Source: Nitrospirota bacterium (GTDB lineage: Bacteria > Nitrospirota > 9FT-COMBO-42-15 > HDB-SIOI813). From it: a stretch of DNA of 44,490 nucleotides. Below, in pieces: positions 16,848 through 26,021 of the stretch. How positions within the stretch are numbered: position 1 is the stretch's first letter; each line of letters begins with the position of its first letter. The translations under genes and the position numbers were made by a program. Below the pieces are notes generated by a model. That model was not told where the DNA came from. It worked only from the letters and a program-made list of their open reading frames with translations, and did no database searches. The DNA is taken from contig JADLDG010000053.1 in NCBI GenBank assembly GCA_020846775.1, positions 1 through 44,490 on the forward strand, given 5' to 3'.

Positions 16848-19256
16848 TCATGAAGTAACAGGTATGATTTTTGGTGTTATAAAAATAAGCAATTCACTCT
16901 TTATATTTGACTGTGACGTGTTTTTGAATAACCAACCCAGGATTGGTATCTTATTCATCCACGGAAGCATGCTGGCATTATCCGAATCCGAAAGCTCATA
17001 GATGCCGCCTATGACAGTAGTCTCACCATCTTTTACGAGGACCTCTGTAGTGGCCTCTTTCTTATTTATGCTGGGTGTCCCTTCCACTATGATCGACCCC
17101 TGACGGTTTTTAGTAATATTGATATTCATTGAAATATGTCCATCAGGAGTAACCTTCGGAGTCACTTTGAGTGTCAATGTAGCATCGATGAACTCAGTTT
17201 TAGTACCTTCCTGTGAATAGGTCTTGTAAGGGATAGACTCCCCCTGCTGAATTATTGCCTCCCTGTTATCAAGTGTGGCGATCTTAGGAGCAGATAATAT
17301 CTTGGTCAGTCCTTTTGTCTCTCCTGCAGATAATCTAAGATCAAGATTAAACGCATCCCCGATGGTCTTTCCTATTGTAAATCCAACGCTGCCCTTTGTA
17401 CCGGCTATACCAGTTGCAGGCAGATTGACAGCAAAACCTGTCGTGGGGGCGCTGACTGTTCCGGTTGGTCCGGATACAACGCTCATATTATAATCTCCTG
17501 GATTAGACGCATAGTTGCCGCCCCACTGAACCCCGAGATCCCTGGCAAAATTTGTATCTGCCTGTACAATCCTCGCCTCAATAAGCACCTGAGGGGTTGG
17601 TCGGTCCAGTGTTTTGAGGAGATTTGAGATCTCCTCATGTTTATCTGCAACATCTTTAACAATTAAGGTATTTGTACGTTCATCAATCGTGATATCACCT
17701 CTTGCACTAAGAGTCTTTTTAATAGATTCAGCCAGCTCTCTTGCCCGCGCATAATTGACAGGAATTATCTTCGTAGACACGTCCTCTGCCTTAACCATGG
17801 CATCCTTGGCCCTGGCCTCCTCCTCCTGCTGCTGCGCTATGCTTGCAAGTGTATCAATCCTGACTACATTGTTCTCATGAATTTTCCCCAGACCCTTCAT
17901 CTTCAGGATAATATTAAGCGCCTGATCCCATGGGATGTCCAGCATCTTAACAGTTATTTTGCCTTTGACATTATCTCCTATGATCATGTTTAACTTACTA
18001 ACCTCTGCAAGCAGTCTAAGGACATTTACAACATCTGCGTCCTGAAAATCAAGAGATACCTTTCTGTTATTGAGCTGACCATTATTGTTTTTACCAGGTG
18101 GAACACTTGCAACCTTAGTGTCTGCCGACGAAATATTTTTTTCTTTCTGCGCCTGAGGTGCTTCGACTTTTGAAGAGCTGTCTGCCTTCACTTCCTGAGG
18201 GGCTGCAGCCGCCTTAACCTTCTCTACCTTGGGAACCTGAGCTACCTCTACCTTCGGAGTGCTTTCTACCTTATCTTCCTGAGGAACTGCAGATGCCTTA
18301 ACCTTGTCTACCTTGGGCAGCTGAGACACCTCGACCTTCGGAGTATTCTCAACCTTTGGAGTTACACTTGCAGCAGAATCGGTATCTCCTGAATCAATAT
18401 TGCCCTCCAATACCGGTTTACTTGCGGCTAACCTAACCGCCGTTTGAGTCATCTCTTCCTTTGGGTATACATTTATTGTTATTTCATTACCCTGTTTATT
18501 CACTTCATATTTTACAGCCCTCTTCAGATCCGCCACAAACCTTACTTTATTGGATGGAGAACTATGAACTCCCATCCTGATTTTTGAAATAAGATTGCTA
18601 TCTACAACTTTTTCAGAAGGTCCTATTGATGTGTCTGCATCTCTGACATCTACTACAAGTTTGTCTCCCTCAACTATGAATGAATCAACACTAATTTCAT
18701 TGTCGGCGACGATCTTCAAGCTGTTATTGTCTTTTGTCTCATTAAAAATAAGTTCTCTTACCATATTTAGCTGAGGTTTTACAGACGCTTGTTCAGGAAC
18801 AGGAACGGGAGTCATAGTTGGAATATCTATTATAAGGACATTTGACTTACTTAAGATCTGTGGTACCGTCTTGTCATCTGAAAGTTTAATATTTAATCTG
18901 GCAATCCTGACCGGTGTAGTAGTCTCTACCGGGTCTATTTGAATTACGGATCCCTTGTCAACCTTGATCGTTTTCGTAAATTCACCAAGAGAAACTCCCG
19001 GCAAGTCTACAACAAATCTGGGGGGGTCCATTAGGATAAAGGATGTATATTTCAAGGAATTTCCAGTTTCCAGCAGAATTTGTGTACTTGCCTGCAATTC
19101 AACGATATCTATTCTTCTGAGTACCGGCACATCAGGAGTTTTGGCATTAATGACGGGTTCTGCGGCTTTAACCTGATCACCCGCTGAAGGGAACACAACA
19201 AATAGCAAGGCTATCAGCGCCGCACAAACAGCCCTTTTAAAATTAATTGTCTTCAT
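16848..19256 (-). CDS. pilQ: Type IV pilus secretin PilQ
   Basis: PilQ forms the outer-membrane pore through which type IV pili pass. The 802-aa protein has a signal peptide (1-32, ending near VKAAE) and two AMIN-type domains (about 48-145 and 165-265) that bind peptidoglycan. A repetitive linker (302-372) and an STN/N0 domain (about 400-460, beginning VSLDFQDADVVNVLRLLAE) follow. Then come an N1 secretin domain (about 490-555) and the C-terminal secretin domain with GLTKILSAPKIATLDNREA and a late VLVKDGETTVIGG. The start overlaps pilP by 14 nt. The linker contains a 28-aa tandem repeat, noted separately. Confidence 0.94.
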   Translation of the reverse strand: MKTINFKRAVCAALIALLFVVFPSAGDQVKAAEPVINAKTPDVPVLRRIDIVELQASTQILLETGNSLKYTSFILMDPPRFVVDLPGVSLGEFTKTIKVDKGSVIQIDPVETTTPVRIARLNIKLSDDKTVPQILSKSNVLIIDIPTMTPVPVPEQASVKPQLNMVRELIFNETKDNNSLKIVADNEISVDSFIVEGDKLVVDVRDADTSIGPSEKVVDSNLISKIRMGVHSSPSNKVRFVADLKRAVKYEVNKQGNEITINVYPKEEMTQTAVRLAASKPVLEGNIDSGDTDSAASVTPKVENTPKVEVSQLPKVDKVKASAVPQEDKVESTPKVEVAQVPKVEKVKAAAAPQEVKADSSSKVEAPQAQKEKNISSADTKVASVPPGKNNNGQLNNRKVSLDFQDADVVNVLRLLAEVSKLNMIIGDNVKGKITVKMLDIPWDQALNIILKMKGLGKIHENNVVRIDTLASIAQQQEEEARAKDAMVKAEDVSTKIIPVNYARARELAESIKKTLSARGDITIDERTNTLIVKDVADKHEEISNLLKTLDRPTPQVLIEARIVQADTNFARDLGVQWGGNYASNPGDYNMSVVSGPTGTVSAPTTGFAVNLPATGIAGTKGSVGFTIGKTIGDAFNLDLRLSAGETKGLTKILSAPKIATLDNREAIIQQGESIPYKTYSQEGTKTEFIDATLTLKVTPKVTPDGHISMNINITKNRQGSIIVEGTPSINKKEATTEVLVKDGETTVIGGIYELSDSDNASMLPWMNKIPILGWLFKNTSQSNIKSELLIFITPKIIPVTS
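18141..18353 (-). repeat. 84-bp tandem repeat inside pilQ (linker)
   Basis: Two and a half units of 28 codons (PilQ residues 302-329, 330-357, and a decayed third to about 372). Each unit has the pattern TPKVEVxQxPKVxKVKAxAxPQ. It lies between the AMIN domains and the N0 domain, so it probably acts as a flexible periplasmic spacer rich in Pro, Lys and Glu. Confidence 0.85.
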
Positions 19257-19773
19257 CTACTGCCTCCTCTTTGGAACGGAGTCCCAATACTGTCATTTTA
19301 GCTTTTTTCCTTCCATTGAAATCTGTGAATATCTCCTCTATGGTCACCGCTTCCGCTGAGATCTTCCTGACTACTCCACCCTCTGGACCGACAAGGACCC
19401 CTTCCCTGACCAAATATCCCTTACCGTCAGGAGTTTCTATCATAGCAACGAATGATTTTCCTTCCCACATAATCCCTATAACCTTCAACTCTCCTAAACT
19501 CCGAAGTTGTAAAGGTGTAAGTCCCGCCACTTTTTTCTCTTTTAACCCCAGTATTAGAGATCTGAAAGGGTCTCTCCTCCCTGAAGGTTTGTAATTATAG
19601 GCCGTTTGTCCATCCTCAACTACACCAGTATCTGCCATTTTAACAGCTCCGGAAGCCCCTTGTTTTACTTCCTTAGCTGACCTTGAGACCGGCGCCTGTG
19701 ACACGGTATTCACCGGCTGCTCTGAGCAACCTGAAAATATTATAAATATGGCAAGTAATATAAACGCCTTCAT
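19243..19773 (-). CDS. pilP: Type IV pilus assembly lipoprotein PilP
   Basis: PilP is an inner-membrane lipoprotein that links the PilMNO platform to the PilQ secretin. The start is the ATG at 19773, giving MKAFILLAIFIIFSGCSEQ, a lipoprotein signal with lipobox FSGC (C16). The 176-aa length suits the family. The conserved RRDPFRSL and the beta-sandwich core (GELKVIGIMWEGKSFVAMI) are present. The frame is open upstream to 19977, but that extension puts 68 residues before the signal peptide and overlaps pilO, so it is rejected. The 97-nt pilO-pilP gap (19774-19870) holds no recognisable gene. Confidence 0.9.
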   Translation of the reverse strand: MKAFILLAIFIIFSGCSEQPVNTVSQAPVSRSAKEVKQGASGAVKMADTGVVEDGQTAYNYKPSGRRDPFRSLILGLKEKKVAGLTPLQLRSLGELKVIGIMWEGKSFVAMIETPDGKGYLVREGVLVGPEGGVVRKISAEAVTIEEIFTDFNGRKKAKMTVLGLRSKEEAVDEDN

Positions 19774-19870
19774 TTTAATATTGGCAACTTCCAACGCAGT
19801 GAAACGCCGCACGACCAGTTCAAATAAGCTCTTCGCAATGGGTACCCCGTTATTTACTATTCCGTTGATG

Positions 19871-20440
19871 TTATTTCTCCTCTGCCGCAAATGTCGTCGC
19901 AATAAATTTATCCTGGATGTAAACAGATTTTCCAACAACCTTGGCTGAATCCATATCCAGACCAGTAATATTAACAATTCTTGGCAGCTTGCTTACCTTG
20001 TCAAAAAAGATTCCAAGTGAATGGTAACCACCTGCCACTTCCACACTTACGGGTATTTCTGTATACAGACCTGAAGGATCCTTTTTCCTATCGCCTGGTT
20101 TCCACAATTTGACACTTAGTCCGGACTCGATACTTAAATCAGATATCTGTTTGAGCAATCCTGATACCTCTGCCTCTGCCGGAAGCTGTGCCCTCAGTTC
20201 ATTGAGCTGTGCCTGCAGTTGTGCATTCTCTATCTTAAGTTGATCGAGCCTCCTTAGTTTAACCTCGTTTGTCATTATTTCGCGATTAAGATTCGCAACA
20301 CTGTTTCCAAGGGCATCAACCTGATCTTTACCTGGCAAAAAAATAAAATAAACAAAACTACCGATTATTATCGCAAAAACAAGCACTATAAGAATTATTT
20401 TTTGCGAACGGGGTATATTATCAAGAGCTTCAAAGTTCAT
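19871..20440 (-). CDS. pilO: Type IV pilus inner-membrane protein PilO
   Basis: A 189-aa bitopic membrane protein of the pilus alignment complex. One transmembrane helix (about 15-34, IILIVLVFAIIIGSFVYFIF), a coiled-coil segment (about 38-88 with QLKIENAQLQAQLNEL) and a periplasmic ferredoxin-like domain follow. It pairs with PilN. It is 5 nt downstream of pilN. Sequence conservation of PilO is low; order and topology carry the call. Confidence 0.9.
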   Translation of the reverse strand: MNFEALDNIPRSQKIILIVLVFAIIIGSFVYFIFLPGKDQVDALGNSVANLNREIMTNEVKLRRLDQLKIENAQLQAQLNELRAQLPAEAEVSGLLKQISDLSIESGLSVKLWKPGDRKKDPSGLYTEIPVSVEVAGGYHSLGIFFDKVSKLPRIVNITGLDMDSAKVVGKSVYIQDKFIATTFAAEEK

Positions 20441-20445
20441 TAGTA

Positions 20446-21009
20446 TTATACCGACTCAAGGTTAATGTTAAATATAAGATTAAAATTGTATACAGGGATA
20501 CCCGAATCGATAACCTGCCTTGACTCTGTTAATTGAACATTCTGGAATATCCTGGATGATTTCAGATTGTTCACATACTTAACAATGTCGTCATTTGTCA
20601 TCCCGGAGCCCGTAACATTTATCTTTCCATCTTTTTCTTTCAGTGATATTATCCACACCCTTTCAGGCAGCATCATGCTGACCTCGTCCAATACCCGTAC
20701 CGGCCCCTTCTGGGACTTCTTGAGATTCTGTATAATTGTTATCTTCTGCCCATAAAGTTCTTTATCCTTCTCATAACTTTCAACCTCTTTAACCTTTTCT
20801 TTCAATTCAGAAAGTTGTACTTCAAGTGTCTTCTTTTCATTAGCAAGAGAAGATTTGGTGCTGTTCAGCCAGTACCATGTATACCCTTCAATTAATAATA
20901 CAGCTACGACAGCAATAATTACGAAAATAACGTAGGAAGGCAATCCTAATCTCAGATTTACTGCAGTTCCTTTTGACTTCTTGTTGAGCAAAAGATTTAT
21001 TCTTATCAT
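20446..21009 (-). CDS. pilN: Type IV pilus inner-membrane protein PilN
   Basis: A 187-aa protein beginning MIRINLLLNKK, the N-terminal motif that binds the cytoplasmic actin-like PilM. A transmembrane helix (about 27-49), a coiled coil (about 55-90) and a periplasmic domain with LPERVWIISLKEKDGKINVTG, typical of PilN/GspL-like folds, follow. The start overlaps pilM by 4 nt (ATGA), consistent with stoichiometric coupling. Confidence 0.93.
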   Translation of the reverse strand: MIRINLLLNKKSKGTAVNLRLGLPSYVIFVIIAVVAVLLIEGYTWYWLNSTKSSLANEKKTLEVQLSELKEKVKEVESYEKDKELYGQKITIIQNLKKSQKGPVRVLDEVSMMLPERVWIISLKEKDGKINVTGSGMTNDDIVKYVNNLKSSRIFQNVQLTESRQVIDSGIPVYNFNLIFNINLESV

Positions 21010-22070
21010 CTGTCGTCCATCCTTCTTACCCCCAGGCCAACAGCAACTGCTGCAAACGGGGCAATCATTTTAATATACTCTTTATCAAATGACGGAGGGA
21101 TGTCAATCATTTTAAATGGATTTATTAACTCAACAGGCAGTTCCAACCGCTCCTGCAGAAATGAGTCCAGGTTAGGTATCTTTGAAGATCCTCCACTTAA
21201 CAATACTTTATTAATTTTTTCGCTTAACATTGTGGCCTTGAAGTAACCAAATGACCTTGTTATCTCGCTGGTTATTTCCGTTGATACATTCTCTATTATT
21301 GAATCAACCTGAAGTGTTTCTGCTCCTTCGACTGATTCTCCCTTCTTGATTTTTTCAGCATCCTCGAAAGAAAGGCCGAGGTCTTTTTGTATAGACTCAG
21401 TATATCTGTTACCGCCAATAGAAATATCTCTGGTAAATGCAAACATACCTCCCTGCAGTATATTAATGTTCGTGATGCCAGCGCCTATGTTGACAAGGGC
21501 AACAGTATCATTCTCGTTCATTTCATAGTTGATGTTGTACATGTTCTCTATAGCAAAAGCATCTATATCAACTATCGCAGGCGTCAAGCCGGCCTCAATA
21601 ATTAGAGAGGTATAATCAGCAAGCTTATCTTTTTTTACTGCAGCCAGAAGGACATTCATCTGCAGCTTTCCATCAGGACCCGTAAAAGTACTAAGGATCT
21701 GAAAGTCCATATTTACTTCATTAATGTCAAACGGTATATATTGCTCTGCTTCCCATTTAATAGATTCCGATAGTTCATCTTCGGACATCTGCGGCAGAGT
21801 TACTCTTTTAACTATAACTGAATGACCGGACACGGAGATTACCGCATCCTTCGTTCGAATGTCATGTGCACTAATGAGATTCTGTAATGTCTCAACACAC
21901 CTTACTGAATCCATAACAGTGCCATCAACTATTATCTCAGGGGCTAATGCATCAAGTCCAAACTTATTAAGGGTATAACGCCCTTCAGATTCTGTCAATT
22001 GAATGACTTTTATGGAGCTGGAACCTATATCTATGCCTATTGTTTCTTTCTTCTTACTGAAAAACATCAC
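21006..22070 (-). CDS. pilM: Type IV pilus assembly ATPase-like protein PilM
   Basis: An actin-fold cytoplasmic protein that binds the PilN tail. The 354-aa protein has the phosphate-1 loop IGIDIGSSSIKVIQL (12-26), a middle VALVNIGAGITNINI (phosphate-2 type) and LLSGGSSKIPNLDSFL (adenosine motif). First gene of pilMNOPQ. The start is ATG 22070 or the adjacent ATG 22067. A strong promoter lies 180-205 nt upstream and leaves a long, structured leader. Confidence 0.94.
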   Translation of the reverse strand: MMFFSKKKETIGIDIGSSSIKVIQLTESEGRYTLNKFGLDALAPEIIVDGTVMDSVRCVETLQNLISAHDIRTKDAVISVSGHSVIVKRVTLPQMSEDELSESIKWEAEQYIPFDINEVNMDFQILSTFTGPDGKLQMNVLLAAVKKDKLADYTSLIIEAGLTPAIVDIDAFAIENMYNINYEMNENDTVALVNIGAGITNINILQGGMFAFTRDISIGGNRYTESIQKDLGLSFEDAEKIKKGESVEGAETLQVDSIIENVSTEITSEITRSFGYFKATMLSEKINKVLLSGGSSKIPNLDSFLQERLELPVELINPFKMIDIPPSFDKEYIKMIAPFAAVAVGLGVRRMDDR

Positions 22071-22152
22071 TCGATCTCTTTTCTTTAGAAAGAATTATCT
22101 GCTTTTCTCTATCAAATACATTATTCTAACTTTGATTCATCTTACTGAAAGA

Positions 22153-22231
22153 TTGTCTCCAACTATGTGTTCAGAGGTTCAAGTATTCATTGAATAGCGG
22201 AGACAAAGAGGATTGACCTGAACCCTCAGGT
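22153..22231 (-). promoter_or_regulatory. Structured 5' leader of the pilM operon (inverted repeats)
   Basis: Within the 211-nt gap 22071-22281 there are two stems. One is a 6-bp hairpin with a 4-nt loop (ACCTGA / TCAGGT, 22216-22231). The other is a longer-range 8-bp stem TTGTCTCC (22153-22160) / GGAGACAA (22199-22206), whose 38-nt interior contains TATTCATTGAATA. No match to known riboswitch consensus sequences (for example c-di-GMP GEMM) was recognised. Confidence 0.4.
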
Positions 22232-22246
22232 ATTAAAACACTTGTA

Positions 22247-22275
22247 ACTATACTTAATAAAATTACTGTAGTCAA
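22247..22275 (-). promoter_or_regulatory. Sigma-70-type promoter of the pilM operon
   Basis: On the minus strand TTGACT (22270-22275) and TATAGT (22247-22252) are separated by 17 nt. The predicted start near 22240 gives a leader of about 170 nt before pilM. No sigma-54 (GG-N10-GC) site was recognised nearby. Confidence 0.6.
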
Positions 22276-22281
22276 GGGTTA

Positions 22282-22884
22282 TTACCTCCCATCCCATCTG
22301 CTATAGAGATGATTATCTATAGACAGGGCATCAAGAATACGTCCTACAATAAATTCAACCATGTCTGCTACAGTCTCTGGCTTATTATAGAAGGCCGGCA
22401 TTGCAGGAATTATGTGAATTCCCATTTCTGAAAGGGCGAGGAGGTTTCTTAGATGAATAGTATTCAAGGGAGTTTCTCTCGGAACGATGATGAGCTTCCT
22501 TTTCTCCTTTAATACTACATCGGCAGAACGCCCAACAAGATTAGAAGATAATCCGGATGCAATTGAGGCAACGGTTTTCATTGAGCATGGAACAATAATC
22601 ATGCCATCGTTTCGAAAAGATCCGCTGGCGATCGGCGCCTTAAGGTTACTTTCTTCATAATAATGAATTGTCCCGTTTGAAACCCCATAATAGTCGCACA
22701 ATAAAGATTGAATCTTTTCTTCTGAACCCTCCATAACTAATCCAAGCTCATCTTTCAATATCCACCAGGCCTCTTTAGTAACAGTCATGTGAACTGTCAG
22801 CCCATTTTTAACCAAATAACTCAGCAGTCGAATTCCATAAACTGCACCACTGGCCCCGGTTATTGCAACTATATACGAAGACAT
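22282..22884 (-). CDS. ubiX: Flavin prenyltransferase UbiX
   Basis: UbiX prenylates FMN to make the cofactor of UbiD-type decarboxylases. The 200-aa protein has the Rossmann start VAITGASGAVYGIRLL (6-21), the conserved SGSFRNDGMIIVPCSMKTVASIASG region in the middle, VPRETPLNTIHLRNL, and IIPAMPAFYNKPET near the C-terminus. It is the last gene of the minus-strand block, 3 nt after rapZ. No ubiD is present in the window. Confidence 0.94.
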   Translation of the reverse strand: MSSYIVAITGASGAVYGIRLLSYLVKNGLTVHMTVTKEAWWILKDELGLVMEGSEEKIQSLLCDYYGVSNGTIHYYEESNLKAPIASGSFRNDGMIIVPCSMKTVASIASGLSSNLVGRSADVVLKEKRKLIIVPRETPLNTIHLRNLLALSEMGIHIIPAMPAFYNKPETVADMVEFIVGRILDALSIDNHLYSRWDGR

Positions 22885-22887
22885 CCC

Positions 22888-23766
22888 TTAAGCCTTTATC
22901 CTTTCAATATCCCTGTGCCGCACAGTAGTGTCATATCCAATCTCCTTAATGTGCCTGTCAAGTGTCTCAGCAATATAGACTGACCTGTGTCGTCCCCCTG
23001 TACAGCCAATACCGATGTTTAAATAATATCTTCCTTCCTGCTCATATTGAGACATTAGAAAATCAATAAACTGAAATAATTTTTCGAGAAAAAGTACAGT
23101 CCTGGGACTATCATGGAGAAATTCAGCGACCTCTTGATTTTTCCCTGACAATTGATTGAGGTGAGACACAAAATTAGGATTAGGGAGGAACCTTATATCA
23201 AACAACAAGTCTACATCATAGGGAACTCCGTATTTGAATCCAAAGGAAATTATATTTACGATTATTTTTTTATTTTTATCTGCTTCATGAAAGTGTCTGA
23301 ACACCTCATTCTTGAGCTGATGGATATTGAAGTCTGACGTGTCCATAATCAGAGTAGCTCTATCACGCAGCCACTTCAGCATCTCCCTCTCGAGTTTTAT
23401 CCCGTCTGCTACAGATTTATTCATCGCCAGCGGGTGTGGTCTTCTCGTCTCACTGAATCGCCGTACAAGCATCTCATCACGTGCCTCGAGAAACACGATT
23501 TCAATAGGACAACCGTCTGCCATCAACTCTTTCAGAATATTCTCAAAATCAGCAAAAAAGTCACGCTCACGGATATCTATGCCGAGGGCTATTTTCTTTA
23601 CTTCGGTGCGGGATTGAGTACATAATTCGACAAATTTAGGCAGTAATTGCGGGGGGAGATTATCTATGCAGAAAAAACCAAGGTCTTCAAAACATTTTAG
23701 TGCACTGCTCCTTCCTGCACCTGACAGACCACTGATAACTACAACGCGGAGATTATTAAATCTCAT
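22888..23766 (-). CDS. rapZ: RapZ / YvcJ family nucleotide-binding protein
   Basis: A P-loop protein family; E. coli RapZ is an RNA-binding adaptor controlling GlmS synthesis. The 292-aa protein has ISGLSGAGRSSALKCFEDLGF near the N-terminus, DNLPPQLLP, SFGFKYGVP in the middle, and the C-terminal IGIGCTGGRHRSVYIAE motif. The Walker A position carries arginine (GAGRS) where lysine is common; this substitution is, to my knowledge, also seen in other phyla. It overlaps rpoN by 4 nt. In proteobacteria hpf, ptsN or hprK often lie between rpoN and rapZ; here they are absent. Confidence 0.92.
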   Translation of the reverse strand: MRFNNLRVVVISGLSGAGRSSALKCFEDLGFFCIDNLPPQLLPKFVELCTQSRTEVKKIALGIDIRERDFFADFENILKELMADGCPIEIVFLEARDEMLVRRFSETRRPHPLAMNKSVADGIKLEREMLKWLRDRATLIMDTSDFNIHQLKNEVFRHFHEADKNKKIIVNIISFGFKYGVPYDVDLLFDIRFLPNPNFVSHLNQLSGKNQEVAEFLHDSPRTVLFLEKLFQFIDFLMSQYEQEGRYYLNIGIGCTGGRHRSVYIAETLDRHIKEIGYDTTVRHRDIERIKA

Positions 23767-25214
23767 ATTACTAATTTTCTACGCCTGCTTGCGGAAGGCA
23801 ACTTTAACTCTTTCCTGTATTTGGCAACAGTCCTTCTCGCAATTTCAATCTGCTGTCCCTTCAGATATTCCATGATCTGCTGATCACTGAAAGGCTTCCG
23901 GTGATTTTCATCTGTAATAAGTTTATTAATCATATCCCTGACACTCTTGGACGAACAACTATCGCCGTTACTTGTATTAAGTCCACTGCTGAAAAAGTAT
24001 TTTAATTCAAATATGCCCTGAGGTGTACAGATATATTTGTTATGCGTCACGCGGCTTACTGTAGATTCATGCATATTAATATCATCTGCTATCTCCCTTA
24101 GTGTCAGGGGTTTAAGTTCATTAATCCCCTTTTCCAGAAAATCCTCCTGGCATTTAACAATGCTTTGCGCTACCTTATATATGGTTCTGTTGCGCTGTTC
24201 AATGCTTCTTATCATCCATACGGCAGATCGGAACTTTTCTTCAAGATAGCCCTTGGCATCATCAGCGATTTCATTCCCGCCCTTGAGCATTCGCCTGTAA
24301 GTTGGATTGAGTTTAAGCCTCGGAATGCCATCGTCATTCAACAAAACCACATATTCCCCCTCGTGTTTAACAACATAGACATCGGGAATTATAGCAACAT
24401 TGTCAGATGAATAGAACAATCTCCCAGGTTTCGGTTCAAGCCTCTCAATAACCTTAAGGGCATGAGCCAGATCTTCCATAGAAATACCAAGTTTTCGTGC
24501 AATAACGTGAAACCGCTTCCTCTCAAAATCAGCAAGATGTTCCGAGATAATGGTCTCAACAATTGTCCCCTTAACACCAAGCAGAGATAACTGGATAAGA
24601 AGACACTCCCTCAAGTCCCTTGCAGCAATACCTGCAGGATCAAACTGCTGGATCAACTTTAATGCCTCAAGGGCTTTATCCCTGGACCCGCCATTTGTTG
24701 CTGCAATCTCTTCAATAGTAGATTGAAGGTAACCATTATCATCAAGGTTTCCTATGATAATTTCCCCTGCTTTTATGATTTCATCATCAGATGTGGCAAG
24801 GTTCAGTTGCCATGACAAGTGTTCAGAAAGAGATGACGGTCTTGTTAACATCTGGTCATATGTCATCCCCTCATCATCATTATCCTTATAATATCCAGCC
24901 TCTTTATTATCATAACCGTCATCAGACAAATATTCCCCCCACTTCATGGTTTCCCCATCCAGTGGTGAAATAGCTCCGCCTTCGTCTTCCCTGGTGGTAG
25001 CTTGTTCAGAGGCCGTTACAGTCTTGTATGTCTCATCCTCATCTGTTTCTGTAGTTTCAACCGGCGTCTCATCAAGAAATGGATTTTCAAGGAGGGCTTG
25101 ATAAACAGTCTGTTCCAACTCAAGTTTTGACAACTGAAGTAATTTTATTGCTTGCTGAAGCTGAGGGGTCATAATAAGCTTCTGGGTAAGTCTCATGTCT
25201 AGTTTTGTATCCAT
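23763..25214 (-). CDS. rpoN: RNA polymerase sigma-54 factor RpoN
   Basis: The 483-aa sigma-54 factor has the glutamine-rich activator-interacting region I (MRLTQKLIMTPQLQQAIKLLQ) and an acidic linker (about 55-120). The core-binding domain follows. The DNA-binding part has an HTH (LREIADDINMHESTVSRV) and the RpoN box ARRTVAKYRK near 459-468. It requires AAA+ activators such as the one at 12460-14031. The linkage lptC-lptA-lptB-rpoN-rapZ is the classic one. Confidence 0.96.
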   Translation of the reverse strand: MDTKLDMRLTQKLIMTPQLQQAIKLLQLSKLELEQTVYQALLENPFLDETPVETTETDEDETYKTVTASEQATTREDEGGAISPLDGETMKWGEYLSDDGYDNKEAGYYKDNDDEGMTYDQMLTRPSSLSEHLSWQLNLATSDDEIIKAGEIIIGNLDDNGYLQSTIEEIAATNGGSRDKALEALKLIQQFDPAGIAARDLRECLLIQLSLLGVKGTIVETIISEHLADFERKRFHVIARKLGISMEDLAHALKVIERLEPKPGRLFYSSDNVAIIPDVYVVKHEGEYVVLLNDDGIPRLKLNPTYRRMLKGGNEIADDAKGYLEEKFRSAVWMIRSIEQRNRTIYKVAQSIVKCQEDFLEKGINELKPLTLREIADDINMHESTVSRVTHNKYICTPQGIFELKYFFSSGLNTSNGDSCSSKSVRDMINKLITDENHRKPFSDQQIMEYLKGQQIEIARRTVAKYRKELKLPSASRRRKLVI

Positions 25215-25268
25215 CTCGTCCCCTCCTGATGTTGATTTCTAAACTAACAACGAATTATCCTGCTGTAA

Positions 25269-26012
25269 TCAGTTAACGACACTCTCGCTTTCAAGCTTAA
25301 ACTTCTCACCCAAATATTTGGCTTTAACTTCCACACTCGAAGCAATATCATGTGGAGTGCCGGATTTAAGTATTACACCGTCATTTAATATATAGACCCT
25401 GTCACAGACTTCAAGTGTATTTTGAACATTATGGTCCGTGATCAGGATACCAATATTCTTGTTTTTTAATTGTCTGATTATTTGCTGCAGATCAATGATT
25501 GATATGGGATCTATACCGGCAAAAGGTTCGTCAAGAAATATAAAGGAAGGGGAAGATGCCAGGGCACGGGCTATTTCAACGCGTCTTCTCTCACCACCTG
25601 ACAGTGTATTAGCCGTCTGCCCAGCCAGGGAAGTGATGTTAAGTTCTTTCATCAGGCGGCTTAGCGAGTTACTTCGCTCATATGATGACATTGTCTGAAA
25701 CTCGAGGATTGCCATAATATTTTCTTCTACTGTCAGCTTTCTGAATATTGACGGTTCTTGTGGGAGATAACATAACCCAAGCCTTGCCCGTTTATATGTG
25801 GGAAGATGGGTTATTTCCATATCACCAAGGAAAATACGGCCTTTAGAAGGTTTTAATATCCCGATGATGATTGAAAATATTGTTGTCTTTCCAGCCCCGT
25901 TAGGACCCAGGACTCCAACTACCTCTCCCTGATTCACGGTTATGCTTACGCTGTTTACTACTTTTCGGTTTTTATAGACCTTCTCTACATTCTCGACCTT
26001 TAACATAGTCAT
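25269..26012 (-). CDS. lptB: LPS export ABC transporter ATP-binding protein LptB
   Basis: LptB powers extraction of LPS from the inner membrane, with LptF and LptG (33326-35547). The 247-aa protein has Walker A GPNGAGKTT (36-44), the Q-loop in YLPQEPSIFRKL, the signature LSGGERRRVEIARAL, Walker B FIFLDEPFAGIDP and the H-loop TDHNV. The PQEPSIFRKLTVEENI segment is characteristic of LptB. It is 54 nt upstream of rpoN and 9 nt downstream of lptA. Confidence 0.95.
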   Translation of the reverse strand: MTMLKVENVEKVYKNRKVVNSVSITVNQGEVVGVLGPNGAGKTTIFSIIIGILKPSKGRIFLGDMEITHLPTYKRARLGLCYLPQEPSIFRKLTVEENIMAILEFQTMSSYERSNSLSRLMKELNITSLAGQTANTLSGGERRRVEIARALASSPSFIFLDEPFAGIDPISIIDLQQIIRQLKNKNIGILITDHNVQNTLEVCDRVYILNDGVILKSGTPHDIASSVEVKAKYLGEKFKLESESVVN

Positions 26013-26021
26013 ATATTTTCT

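Noticed and set aside
19774-19977. N-terminal extension of pilP by 68 residues
   Set aside because: It would place a long segment before a clear lipoprotein signal peptide (lipobox FSGC) and overlaps pilO.
22071-22281. Cyclic-di-GMP riboswitch in the pilM leader
   Set aside because: The stems seen do not show the conserved GEMM core elements; only generic structure can be claimed.
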